Assembly (NCBI GenBank): GCA_964627045.1 | Contig: CAZVIK010000065.1 | Coordinates: 1-18,397, forward strand | DNA from: CAZVIK01 sp964627045 | Lineage (GTDB): Bacteria; Acidobacteriota; Terriglobia; Bryobacterales; Bryobacteraceae | Direction of reading: 5' to 3' | DNA length: 18,397 nt | Shown here: one piece after another, positions 1 through 6,730 of the stretch | How the letters are laid out: each line of letters starts with the position of its first letter | Position numbering within the stretch: the stretch's first letter is position 1 | Program-made: the position numbers and the translations under genes | The notes under the pieces: generated by a model | Databases searched by the model: none | What the model saw: only the letters and a program-made list of their open reading frames with translations | Told to the model about the DNA's origin: nothing

Positions 1-529
1 AATTGACGCCGAAGCCGATTCCCAACTGCCCAAGTTGCGCCAGCAACGAGCCGCTTCCGAGCACACTGGAGCCGAGCCCGGCCGCCAACTGGAGGAAGTT
101 CGCCTTGGTCGCCTGCGACGTACCGTGACGCAAGGCGACGTGGGCGATCTCGTGCGCCAGCACGCCGGCCAGTTGCGCTTCGTTGTCGGCGGCGGCAATC
201 AAGCCGGTGTTCACGAACGCGGGACCGCCGGGCAGCGCGAAGGCATTGATGCTCTTGTCGTTCACGACCCGGAAGGTGTAAGGGTACTTGTCGGCTTCCG
301 GCTGCGAGGCCAGCTTCTGCCCGATGCGGACGACGTAATCGGTCAGCTCGCGGTGGTTGATGACCTCGACCTGCTTTTCGATCTCGCCGGCGGCTTCCTT
401 GCCAAGCTGCACGTCCTGGTCCTTGGTGAACAGATTGAAGCCGGGCTTGAGCTGCCGGGGCTGAGCCCAGAGGTTAAACCCCAGAGTGACCAGCAAGACA
501 GGTACACAGGCTGCTTGTGTTCGGCGCAT
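1..529 (-). CDS. Secreted M48-family zinc metalloprotease (5' part; continues past the left edge)
   Basis: The visible 176 residues begin with a signal peptide: Arg-Arg near the N-terminus, a hydrophobic stretch at about residues 9-20, then a WAQ cleavage-like site. A region typical of periplasmic M48 peptidases follows (LGKEAAGEIEKQ, then FALPGGPAFVNTGL at about 97-110). The zinc-binding HEIAH motif is at 126-130, with H135 close behind. M48 enzymes of this type (BepA/LoiP-like) degrade or chaperone misfolded outer-membrane proteins in the periplasm. The third zinc ligand and the C-terminus, possibly with TPR repeats, lie outside the window. The start is tightly constrained because an in-frame TAG lies 12 bases upstream, leaving only this ATG or a GTG two codons earlier. 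There is no Shine-Dalgarno sequence; a TAGAAT hexamer sits 6 bases before the ATG. The family call is firm, the precise role is not. Confidence 0.9.
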   Translation of the reverse strand, partial: MRRTQAACVPVLLVTLGFNLWAQPRQLKPGFNLFTKDQDVQLGKEAAGEIEKQVEVINHRELTDYVVRIGQKLASQPEADKYPYTFRVVNDKSINAFALPGGPAFVNTGLIAAADNEAQLAGVLAHEIAHVALRHGTSQATKANFLQLAAGLGSSVLGSGSLLAQLGQLGIGFGVN

Positions 530-535
530 ATACAC

Positions 536-541
536 ATTCTA
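536..541 (-). promoter_or_regulatory. Probable -10 box of a leaderless M48 transcript
   Basis: On the minus strand TAGAAT is followed by exactly 6 bases (GTGTAT) and then the ATG at 529. Transcription would start at or next to the A of the ATG. No recognisable -35 hexamer is present about 17 bases further upstream. The T of this TAG also forms the in-frame stop that fixes the gene start. Confidence 0.5.
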
Positions 542-699
542 GGATTCGGGCGAAGGCGCGGGGGATGCAGCGGACGCTCGGCGGGAGGGCTGGAAGTTCC
601 TGCCGCCGCGCGGGAAAGCCCGCCCCGCCGAGGCAATGCCGCCGCACAATCGGCGTGAACACGGCGCATGCAAGCGGCTGATCTGGCGCGCGCCTACGA

Positions 700-705
700 T
701 ATAAT
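700..705 (+). promoter_or_regulatory. Consensus -10 box (TATAAT) of a leaderless ilvE transcript
   Basis: A perfect TATAAT is followed by 6 bases (CGATGC) and then the ilvE ATG at 712. This geometry puts the transcription start at the start codon. There is no Shine-Dalgarno sequence in the preceding 40 bases, and the -35 region (around 677-682) has no good TTGACA match. The out-of-frame ATG at 708 would give no usable reading frame for IlvE. Confidence 0.65.
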
Positions 706-711
706 CGATGC

Positions 712-1656
712 ATGTTAACGCCTACCGAGAAGATCTGGCACAACGGCCGCTTCATCGACTGGAATGACGCGAAGATTCACATCCTGTCCCACGTCGTAAG
801 CTACGGCACGTCGGTGTTCGAAGGGATTCGCTGCTACGACACGGCCAACGGACCGGCCCTGTTCCGCCTTCGCGAACACGTACGCCGCATGATCGACTCG
901 GCCAAGATCTACCGCATGGAGATTCCGTTCTCCGAGGGCGAGCTGGCCTCGGCCATGGTGGAGTTGGTCGGCGTCAACAAGCTGCGCTCCTGCTACGTCC
1001 GCCCCATCGCGCTGCGCGGCTACGGCGAGATGGGCGTCAACCCGATGCGCAACCCGGTGGAGGTCTTCGTGGCCTGCTGGGAATGGGGCAAGTACCTCGG
1101 CGAAGAAGCCCTGGCCAACGGCGTGGACGTGTGCATCTCAAGCTGGACGCGCCTCGCGCCGAACACGCTGCCCACAATGTCCAAAGCGGGCGCGAATTAC
1201 ATGAACTCGCAGCTCATGAAGATGGAGGCGCTCACCAACGGGTACTCCGAGGCGGTGGCGCTGGACGCGTCGGGCTACGTCAGCGAAGGTTCGGGCGAGA
1301 ACATCTACGTCGTGCGAGACGGCAAGATCCACACCCCGCCGATCGGTTCGTCCGTGCTGCCGGGGATCACGCGGGATTCCGTCCTGCGGCTGGCGGGAGA
1401 CCTGGGGATTCCGGTCATCGAGGCGTTGGTGCCGCGCGAGATGCTCTACATCGCCGACGAGGTGTTCTTCTCGGGCACCGCGGCCGAGATCACGCCGGTG
1501 CGCTCCATCGACCGCATCGTCGTGGGCAAGGGGCGGCGCGGACCCATCGCCGAAGCGCTGCAAAAGGAGTGTTTCGGCATCGTGGACGGCACCAAGCCGG
1601 ACCGCTACGGCTGGCTGACGCCGGTTCCGGTAGCGCAGCCAGCGGCGGTGAGGTAG
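712..1656 (+). CDS. ilvE: Branched-chain amino acid aminotransferase (fold-type IV PLP enzyme)
   Basis: The 314-residue protein is close to the usual length of IlvE (about 305-310). It transfers the amino group between glutamate and the 2-keto acids of leucine, isoleucine and valine in the cytosol. Visible family features are the WHNGRFIDWNDAKIHILSH start, the YGTSVFEGIRCY segment (31-42), and the SKAGANYMNS segment (157-166) with K158 as the expected PLP-binding lysine. Also present are the EGSGENIYVV segment (192-201), the GITRDSV segment (218-224) and the FFSGTAAEITPV segment (252-263). The gene stands alone, divergent from the M48 gene. It has a consensus -10 box 6 bases before the ATG and no ribosome-binding site, so translation is probably leaderless. 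A strong hairpin follows the stop codon by 5 bases. A D-amino acid transaminase or ADC lyase is less likely given the EGIRCY and GENIYVV segments. Confidence 0.96.
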   Translation: MLTPTEKIWHNGRFIDWNDAKIHILSHVVSYGTSVFEGIRCYDTANGPALFRLREHVRRMIDSAKIYRMEIPFSEGELASAMVELVGVNKLRSCYVRPIALRGYGEMGVNPMRNPVEVFVACWEWGKYLGEEALANGVDVCISSWTRLAPNTLPTMSKAGANYMNSQLMKMEALTNGYSEAVALDASGYVSEGSGENIYVVRDGKIHTPPIGSSVLPGITRDSVLRLAGDLGIPVIEALVPREMLYIADEVFFSGTAAEITPVRSIDRIVVGKGRRGPIAEALQKECFGIVDGTKPDRYGWLTPVPVAQPAAVR

Positions 1657-1661
1657 CTAGG

Positions 1662-1689
1662 TGCGGCAGGGCTTGAAAGCCCTGCCGCA
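1662..1689 (+). repeat. Strong hairpin after ilvE (REP-like palindrome, possible terminator)
   Basis: The arms at 1662-1674 and 1677-1689 are perfectly complementary over 13 bases. In practice this is an 11-bp stem (TGCGGCAGGGC) with a TTGAAA loop, starting 5 bases after the ilvE stop. No T-run follows, so it is not a classical rho-independent terminator. It may stabilise the 3' end of the ilvE mRNA or be a mobile palindromic repeat. Confidence 0.6.
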
Positions 1690-1812
1690 GCCCGGAAGGG
1701 CTGCCCCACAACCGGCGGGCCGGTGGGGCAGACGATCAGTTCGTGTCGTCCGCCGATTTCGCAGGCAGCGAACGGCGATGGCCTGCACCGCAGCCCGGAA
1801 GGACTGCCCCAC
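1685..1812 (+). repeat. Two copies of a 25-base direct repeat, with linked palindromes
   Basis: A 25-base unit (CCGCAGCCCGGAAGG, one variable base, then CTGCCCCAC) occurs at 1685-1709 and again at 1788-1812, with a single mismatch and 103 bases apart, start to start. The end of the first copy also forms a 9-bp stem, 1701-1709 with 1723-1731. A further inverted repeat, GCAGGC/GCCTGC, lies at 1761-1766 and 1781-1786. The arrangement looks like a family of short intergenic palindromic elements. Confidence 0.6.
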
Positions 1813-2118
1813 CAAGCAGGTCTGGCGACCGACGCCGGAACGGACGGGCGTCAACGCCCCAAAATGCCTTTCATGCGGGTTCTGTGCGAAGAACTGCGGC
1901 GGGGAGTCTGCATTGGAGCGCGGCCCCGGACGGCCACCTCCCCCGAGATTATCCGCCCGGGGCGCGCTCGCAATCTATGTCGTTTTTAGCAGTCTTCGGG
2001 CGGAAACGCCATGGCGGAGCGAGGGTTTCCGCGCCATTTCAACAGATTTGATTTCCACTCTTTTCTTCGGTTTCGGCCGAAGGCGGTGTGGTAAAACTGT
2101 GAATAAAGCAGCGCTCCT

Positions 2119-3261
2119 ATGAAATGTTCCGGCCTGAACGCGGCCACCGGTGAAGCCGTCGAAGTCAGCTTCGTGGAAACCATCGTCGGCGTGCAACCGG
2201 CCGCACAAGTGGAGGCCGGTCTTCCCTTCCTCGCCCCGGGGTGGATCGACTTGCAGGTCAATGGCTTCGCGGGCGTGGACTTCAACGATCCGGCCGCGCC
2301 GGCGGCCGGGATCGGACGCGCGATCCGCGCGCTGCGGGCCTGCGGCGTGACGCGGTTCTTCCCCACGGTGGTCACGGGTTCGTACGAACAGATGGCCGGG
2401 GCGCTGCGGAACCTGGCGGCGGCGAAGGAATCGTTGCCCGAAGGGCCGTCCATCGAGGCGATTCACCTGGAAGGGCCTTACATCTCTCCGCACGACGGGC
2501 CTAGGGGCGTGCACCCGCTCGAACACGTACGCCCGCCGGACCTGGCCGAGTTCGAACGATTGCAAACGGCGGCGGGGGGCCTGATTCGCATCGTGACGCT
2601 TTCGCCGGAATGGCTGGAGGCCCCCGGGTTCATACGGACGCTGACCGGACGAGGCGTGGTCGTGAGCATCGGGCACACGCGAGCCGCCAGCGAGCAGATT
2701 CTGGCAGCGGTGGAGGCCGGGGCCACCATGTGCACGCACCTGGGTAACGCGGCCGACTCGACGATCCCCCGCCGTTCCAACTACTTATGGGACCAGTTGG
2801 CGGAAGACCGGCTGGCGGCGTCCTTCATCGTGGACGGGGTGCACCTGAACCCGGCGTTCCTGAAGGTGGCGCTGCGCGCCAAAGGGCGGGAGCGCGCGAT
2901 TCTGGTGACCGACGCGGCCGCGCCCACGGGATGCAAACCTGGACCGCACCTTTTGGGTGGTTTGAACGTATTACTTACAAAGGATGGCCGGATTGTGCTC
3001 GCGGATGGCAGCCGTCTGGCCGCCAGCGCCCTGAGCATGGACCGGGCGCTCAGCAACCTGATGACGTTGATGGGATTGCCTTTACGTGACGCCGTGGCGA
3101 TGGCCACCGCGAATCCGGCACGCGTGGCGCGGATGGCCGGGCGGCGCCGGGGCCTCGCGCCCGGTGAACGCGCCGACCTTGTGCAATTCCGATTCGAACC
3201 CGCATCCAACCGCATCCGTATTGAAAAGGTATTCGTTGGAGGAGAACCTTGCGACAACTGA
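2119..3261 (+). CDS. nagA: N-acetylglucosamine-6-phosphate deacetylase
   Basis: The 380-residue protein matches the length of NagA. It removes acetate from GlcNAc-6-phosphate to give glucosamine-6-phosphate in the cytosol, feeding chitin or peptidoglycan amino sugars into glycolysis or cell-wall synthesis. Amidohydrolase motifs appear in order: PGWIDLQVNG (40-49), HLEGPYIS with metal ligand E118, SIGHTRA with H186, THLGNA with H207, VDGVHLNP with H242, and LVTDAAAPTG with the catalytic D265. The DLQVNG form, lacking the HxH pair, resembles the single-metal E. coli-type enzyme. There is no clear Shine-Dalgarno sequence before the ATG. The 3' end overlaps the next gene by 13 bases. No nagB, nagK or transporter is adjacent, so the sugar source is not shown by context. 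Confidence 0.95.
   Translation: MKCSGLNAATGEAVEVSFVETIVGVQPAAQVEAGLPFLAPGWIDLQVNGFAGVDFNDPAAPAAGIGRAIRALRACGVTRFFPTVVTGSYEQMAGALRNLAAAKESLPEGPSIEAIHLEGPYISPHDGPRGVHPLEHVRPPDLAEFERLQTAAGGLIRIVTLSPEWLEAPGFIRTLTGRGVVVSIGHTRAASEQILAAVEAGATMCTHLGNAADSTIPRRSNYLWDQLAEDRLAASFIVDGVHLNPAFLKVALRAKGRERAILVTDAAAPTGCKPGPHLLGGLNVLLTKDGRIVLADGSRLAASALSMDRALSNLMTLMGLPLRDAVAMATANPARVARMAGRRRGLAPGERADLVQFRFEPASNRIRIEKVFVGGEPCDN
3238..3244 (+). promoter_or_regulatory. Ribosome-binding site fixing the TTG start of the M16 peptidase
   Basis: GGAGGAG lies inside the end of nagA. The core GGAGG ends 6 bases before the TTG at 3249. This strong site is the main reason to accept a TTG start, which also yields a complete signal peptide. 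Confidence 0.75.
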
Positions 3262-5978
3262 CTGCTCTGATCTGCGCTCTGTTCCTGCTGGCGCCGGCCT
3301 TCGCCCAGCAGGCCGGGGTCGACATTCCCTACCAGAAGTTCACGCTTTCCAACGGGTTGACCCTGCTGGTCCACGAGGACCGCAAGGCGCCCATCGTGGC
3401 CGTCAATATCTGGTACCACGTGGGCTCCAAGAACGAGAAAGCCGGAAAGACCGGTTTCGCCCACCTGTTTGAGCACCTGATGTTCAACGGCAGCGAGAAC
3501 TTCAACTCGGACTATTTCAAAGTCCTGGAGAAGATCGGCGCCACGGACCTGAACGGCACCACCAACAACGACCGCACCAACTACTTCCAGAACGTGCCCA
3601 CCACGGCGCTGGACACGGTGCTGTGGATGGAATCCGATCGCATGGGACACCTGCTGGCGGCCATCGACCAGGCGAAGCTCGACGAACAGCGCGGCGTGGT
3701 GCAGAACGAGAAGCGGCAATACGAAAACGAACCCTACGGATTGGTGGACGACCTGATCACGGCCAGCACCTACCCGGCGGGGCATCCTTATTCGTGGACG
3801 GTGATCGGGTCCATGGAGGACCTGAACGGGGCGTCGCTCGACGACGTGCGCGAGTGGTTTAAGACCTACTACGGCCCCTCCAACGCGGTGCTGTCGATCG
3901 CGGGCGATATCGACGCGAAGACGGCGCTGGCAAAGGTGGAGAAGTACTTCGGCTCCTTCCCGCCGGGACCGCCCATCGCGCGGCAGCAGGCGTGGATCGC
4001 CAAGCGCACCGGCGCGCAGCGGCAGGTGTTGCAGGATCGCGTGCCGCAGGCGAGGCTCTACAAGGTTTGGAACATCCCGCAGATCTACGACCGCGACGCC
4101 ACCTACCTGGACCTGGTCTCCAGCGTCCTCGGCGAAGGCAAGAGTTCGCGGCTCTACCGGCGGCTGGTCTATGACGAGCAGCTCTGCTCGGCGGCCAACG
4201 CCTACGTCGATCTTCGGGAGATCGCCGGGCAGTTCGTGGTGGAGGCGACGGCGCGGCCGGGAGTGGACCTGGCCAAGATCGAGGCCATCGTGGACGAGGA
4301 GTTGCATAAGTTCCTCGACGGCGGGCCGACGGCCCAGGAATTGGAGCGCGAAAAGACGCGGTACCTGGCGGGCTTCCTGCGCGGGGTGGAGCGCATCGGC
4401 GGGTTCGGTGGAAAGTCCGACGTGCTGGCGCGCGGGCAGGTTTACGCCGGCGATCCGAACGCCTACAAGAAGGAACTGGAGAAGGTGCAGGCGGCTACGG
4501 CGGCGGACTTGAAGGGCGCAGCCGTTCGCTGGCTTTCCGACGGCGTGTACGCGCTCCAGGTGGTTCCCTTCCCCGAGTTGAAGCCGGTGGCGGCGGCGGA
4601 TGTGGACCGCTCGAAGGTTCCCGGCGCGGGCGCGGCGCCCGAGGCGCGGCTGCCGAAGTTCCAACGCGCGACGCTGTCCAACGGGCTGAAGGTTGTACTG
4701 GCCGAACGGCACGAGGTGCCGCTCGTGAATTTTGGGCTGCTGGTGGACGCGGGTTACGCCGCCGACGTCTCGGCCCGTCCGGGCACGGCGCGCCTGGCGA
4801 TGTCGATGATCGACGAAGGCACCGCCAGCCGTACATCCACCCAGATCAGCGATGAGATGGAACGGCTGGGCGCGCAACTCACCACGGCTGCAAACCTGGA
4901 TCTGTGCGCGATCCGCCTGAACGCGATGAAGTCGAACCTGGACGCGGCGCTGGCGGTCTACGCCGACGTGATTCTGAACCCGTCTTTCCCGCAGGCCGAT
5001 TTCGAGCGCGAGCAGAAGCTGCAACTGGCGGCCATCCAACGAGAGAAGGTGACGCCGAACGCGATCGTGCGCCGCGTGCTGCCGGCGGCCCTGTTCGGCG
5101 GCGCGCATCCCTATGCGACTCCCACCAGCGGCACGGGAACCGAGGCGTCGGTTTCGGCCATCCGGCGCGAGGACCTGGTGAAGTTCCACCAGCAGTGGTT
5201 CCGGCCGGGCAACGCGACGCTGGTCGTTGCCGGCGACACGACGCTCGCCGAAATCACGCCGAGGCTCGAGAAGCTGTTCCAGGGTTGGAAGGCGGGCGAA
5301 GCCCCGAAGAAGAACATCGCGGCGGCGGCGCCGGCATCAAAGCCGGTCATCTACCTGGTGGACCGGCCGGGCTCGATTCAATCCATGGTGGCGGCGGGCA
5401 TGCTGGCGCCGGAGAAGGCCAATCCCAACGAGATCGCCATCGAGGCACTGGACCAGATTCTGGGAGGCGCGTTCACCAGCCGCATCAACATGAACCTGCG
5501 CGAGGACAAGCATTGGACCTACGGCGCGGGAACGGCGCTGGCGGCGGCGCGCGGGCCGCGGATGTACGTGGCGATGTCGCCGGTGCAGGCCGACAAGACG
5601 GCCGAGGCGGTGGCCGAGATCAACAAGGAACTGCGCGAGGTGCTCAAGGCGAGGCCGGTCACCGAAGAGGAGGCCGTGATGGCGCGCGACAGCCTGACGC
5701 TCAGCCTGGCCGGGCAGTTTGAAGCCACCCCGGCGGTGGCCGACGGGATCACCCAGATCGTCCAGTACGGTTTGCCGGACGATTACTTCCAGACTTACGC
5801 GGGCAAGATGCGCGCGCTCACCGGCAAGGACTTCGCCACGGCGGCCGAACGGCTGATCCGCCCGGACAGCGTGGTCTGGGTGGTGGCGGGGGACCGCACC
5901 AAGGTGGAGGAGCCGTTGCGCAAGCTGGGCCTCGGCGAGGTCCGCGTGGTGGACGCCGACGGGAATCCGGTGAAGTAG
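3249..5978 (+). CDS. Secreted two-module M16 (pitrilysin-family) zinc peptidase
   Basis: The 909-residue protein starts with a signal peptide (LTALICALFLLAPAFAQ), so it acts in the periplasm or outside the cell. The N-terminal module carries the inverted zinc motif HLFEH at 72-76, with the distal glutamate (E154 in VVQNEKRQYENEPYG) 77 residues later, as in active M16 enzymes. A second M16 module begins near residue 475 (FQRATLSNGLKVVLAERH). It lacks HxxEH at the equivalent place (GTARLAMSMIDEGT) and is the non-catalytic partner half of the clamshell. PqqL-like peptidases have this architecture. These enzymes cleave short, often unfolded peptides. The gene starts with TTG inside nagA (13-base overlap), so translation is probably coupled. 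The substrate is unknown. Confidence 0.93.
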   Translation: MRQLTALICALFLLAPAFAQQAGVDIPYQKFTLSNGLTLLVHEDRKAPIVAVNIWYHVGSKNEKAGKTGFAHLFEHLMFNGSENFNSDYFKVLEKIGATDLNGTTNNDRTNYFQNVPTTALDTVLWMESDRMGHLLAAIDQAKLDEQRGVVQNEKRQYENEPYGLVDDLITASTYPAGHPYSWTVIGSMEDLNGASLDDVREWFKTYYGPSNAVLSIAGDIDAKTALAKVEKYFGSFPPGPPIARQQAWIAKRTGAQRQVLQDRVPQARLYKVWNIPQIYDRDATYLDLVSSVLGEGKSSRLYRRLVYDEQLCSAANAYVDLREIAGQFVVEATARPGVDLAKIEAIVDEELHKFLDGGPTAQELEREKTRYLAGFLRGVERIGGFGGKSDVLARGQVYAGDPNAYKKELEKVQAATAADLKGAAVRWLSDGVYALQVVPFPELKPVAAADVDRSKVPGAGAAPEARLPKFQRATLSNGLKVVLAERHEVPLVNFGLLVDAGYAADVSARPGTARLAMSMIDEGTASRTSTQISDEMERLGAQLTTAANLDLCAIRLNAMKSNLDAALAVYADVILNPSFPQADFEREQKLQLAAIQREKVTPNAIVRRVLPAALFGGAHPYATPTSGTGTEASVSAIRREDLVKFHQQWFRPGNATLVVAGDTTLAEITPRLEKLFQGWKAGEAPKKNIAAAAPASKPVIYLVDRPGSIQSMVAAGMLAPEKANPNEIAIEALDQILGGAFTSRINMNLREDKHWTYGAGTALAAARGPRMYVAMSPVQADKTAEAVAEINKELREVLKARPVTEEEAVMARDSLTLSLAGQFEATPAVADGITQIVQYGLPDDYFQTYAGKMRALTGKDFATAAERLIRPDSVVWVVAGDRTKVEEPLRKLGLGEVRVVDADGNPVK

Positions 5979-5992
5979 CGCCGCGGCAGGCA

Positions 5993-6024
5993 TCATGACA
6001 GCATCGCCGTTGATGCTATGATGA
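5993..6024 (+). promoter_or_regulatory. Inverted-repeat operator spanning the toxin-antitoxin promoter
   Basis: The arms TCATGACAGCATC (5993-6005) and GATGCTATGATGA (6012-6024) are complementary at 11 of 13 positions around a 6-base spacer. They enclose a -35-like ATGACA (5995-6000), a 16-base gap and a -10-like TATGAT (6017-6022). The ATG follows 6 bases later, again without a Shine-Dalgarno sequence. Ribbon-helix-helix antitoxins normally repress their own promoter by binding such palindromes, so this is the expected autoregulatory site. Confidence 0.7.
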
Positions 6025-6028
6025 CTGC

Positions 6029-6292
6029 ATGCGGACGACGGTGACTCTCGACCCGGACACCGAGCGGATGCTGCGCGCCGCCATGCGCGAGCGTGGCTTG
6101 CCGTTCAAGCAGGTCTTGAATCATGCGATCCGGACGGGCCTCGCTCCCCGGCGTCCGCCCGCCGGGTCGCGCTTCGTCCAGAAAACGTACCGTCTCGGCG
6201 GCGACCAGTTGTTTCGCTGGGAGAAGGCGCTTGCCGCCGCCGGAGCGATCGAGGACGAGGAGATCGGCCGCAAACTCGCGCTCCGCAAATGA
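6029..6292 (+). CDS. VapB-like ribbon-helix-helix antitoxin
   Basis: This 87-residue protein begins with a ribbon-helix-helix DNA-binding fold. The MRTTVTLDPD strand (1-10) is followed by helices over TERMLRAAMRERGLPFKQVLNHAIRTGL (residues 11-38). The C-terminal half (about 45-87, with FVQKTYRLGG and EDEEIGRKL) would be the flexible part that wraps the toxin. It probably neutralises the PIN-domain toxin encoded next and represses the shared promoter. It overlaps that gene by 4 bases (ATGA), typical of type II toxin-antitoxin operons. The mRNA appears leaderless: a TATGAT box ends 6 bases before the ATG, and no in-frame alternative start with a ribosome-binding site is visible. Confidence 0.85.
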   Translation: MRTTVTLDPDTERMLRAAMRERGLPFKQVLNHAIRTGLAPRRPPAGSRFVQKTYRLGGDQLFRWEKALAAAGAIEDEEIGRKLALRK

Positions 6293-6717
6293 TCCTCCTC
6301 GACGCCAACATCCTGCTGCACGCCGTCAACCGCGATGCGCCGCTTCACCGCCAGGCCAAACGCTGGCTGGAGAAGGCCATCTCCGGGAGCGAAAGCGTGG
6401 CGCTCTGCTGGATCGTCATCCTGGCCTTCCTGCGGCTGACGACGCGTCCGGGGCTGTTCCAGCGTCCGCTAAAGGTGGCGGCAGCCCTGGAGATCGTGGA
6501 AGCCTGGCTGCGGCAACCCTCCGTGGTGGTTGTGCATCCCGGTCCTCGTCACCTGGCGCTGCTGCGGGAACTTCTGCTGGAGGGCGGTACCGGCGGTAAT
6601 CTCACGACGGACGCGGCCCTGGCTGCACTGGCCATCGAGCACGGCGCGTCGCTGTGCTCCTGCGACCGCGACTTCGGCAGATTCCGCCGGCTTAAGTGGA
6701 TGAACCCGCTCGAGTGA
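6289..6717 (+). CDS. VapC-like PIN-domain ribonuclease toxin
   Basis: The 142-residue protein is a complete PIN domain. It has the MILLDANILLHAV start with D5, the WIVILAFLRLTTRP segment at about 41-54, TTDAALAALAIEHGA with D108, and CDRDFGRF with D126 and D128. The C-terminus LKWMNPL is typical of the family. VapC toxins are Mg-dependent RNases, often cutting tRNA or rRNA, held inactive by VapB. The second acidic active-site residue, usually a Glu in the W...EFLR segment, is Ala46 here. From memory a subgroup of VapC-like proteins shares LLAFLR at this site, so it need not be inactive. The start overlaps the antitoxin stop as ATGA, so translation is coupled. It converges on rsgA with only 13 bases between the stop codons. 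Confidence 0.88.
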   Translation: MILLDANILLHAVNRDAPLHRQAKRWLEKAISGSESVALCWIVILAFLRLTTRPGLFQRPLKVAAALEIVEAWLRQPSVVVVHPGPRHLALLRELLLEGGTGGNLTTDAALAALAIEHGASLCSCDRDFGRFRRLKWMNPLE

Positions 6718-6730
6718 CCGAAGCCTCCCC

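Larger units (their letters stand above)
1657..2118. other. 462-base gene-free stretch between ilvE and nagA
   Basis: The first ~200 bases hold the hairpins and 25-base repeats listed separately, plus a small GGGCG/CGCCC hairpin at 1846-1859. The remainder (about 1860-2118) has no credible gene. Open frames here have low-complexity Arg/Pro-rich translations and no ribosome-binding site. Towards nagA the base composition becomes less GC-rich. A CTTCGG/CCGAAG palindrome lies at 2065-2082, and a possible extended -10 (TGGTAAAAC, 2089-2097) precedes the nagA ATG by 21 bases. I saw no tRNA or known riboswitch. Confidence 0.6.

Noticed and set aside
1662..1731. Rho-independent terminator for ilvE
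   Set aside because: The hairpins are strong, but no T-run follows any of them. They were listed as repeats instead.
1661..2122. 153-codon open frame in the ilvE-nagA gap
   Set aside because: It starts inside the palindromic repeat, has no ribosome-binding site and an Arg/Pro-rich start, and overlaps the nagA start. Repeats explain this region better.
2781..5189. 802-codon open frame opposite nagA and the M16 gene
   Set aside because: Same antisense effect: low-complexity Arg/His/Val-rich translation with no domain, while the plus strand encodes complete recognisable enzymes.
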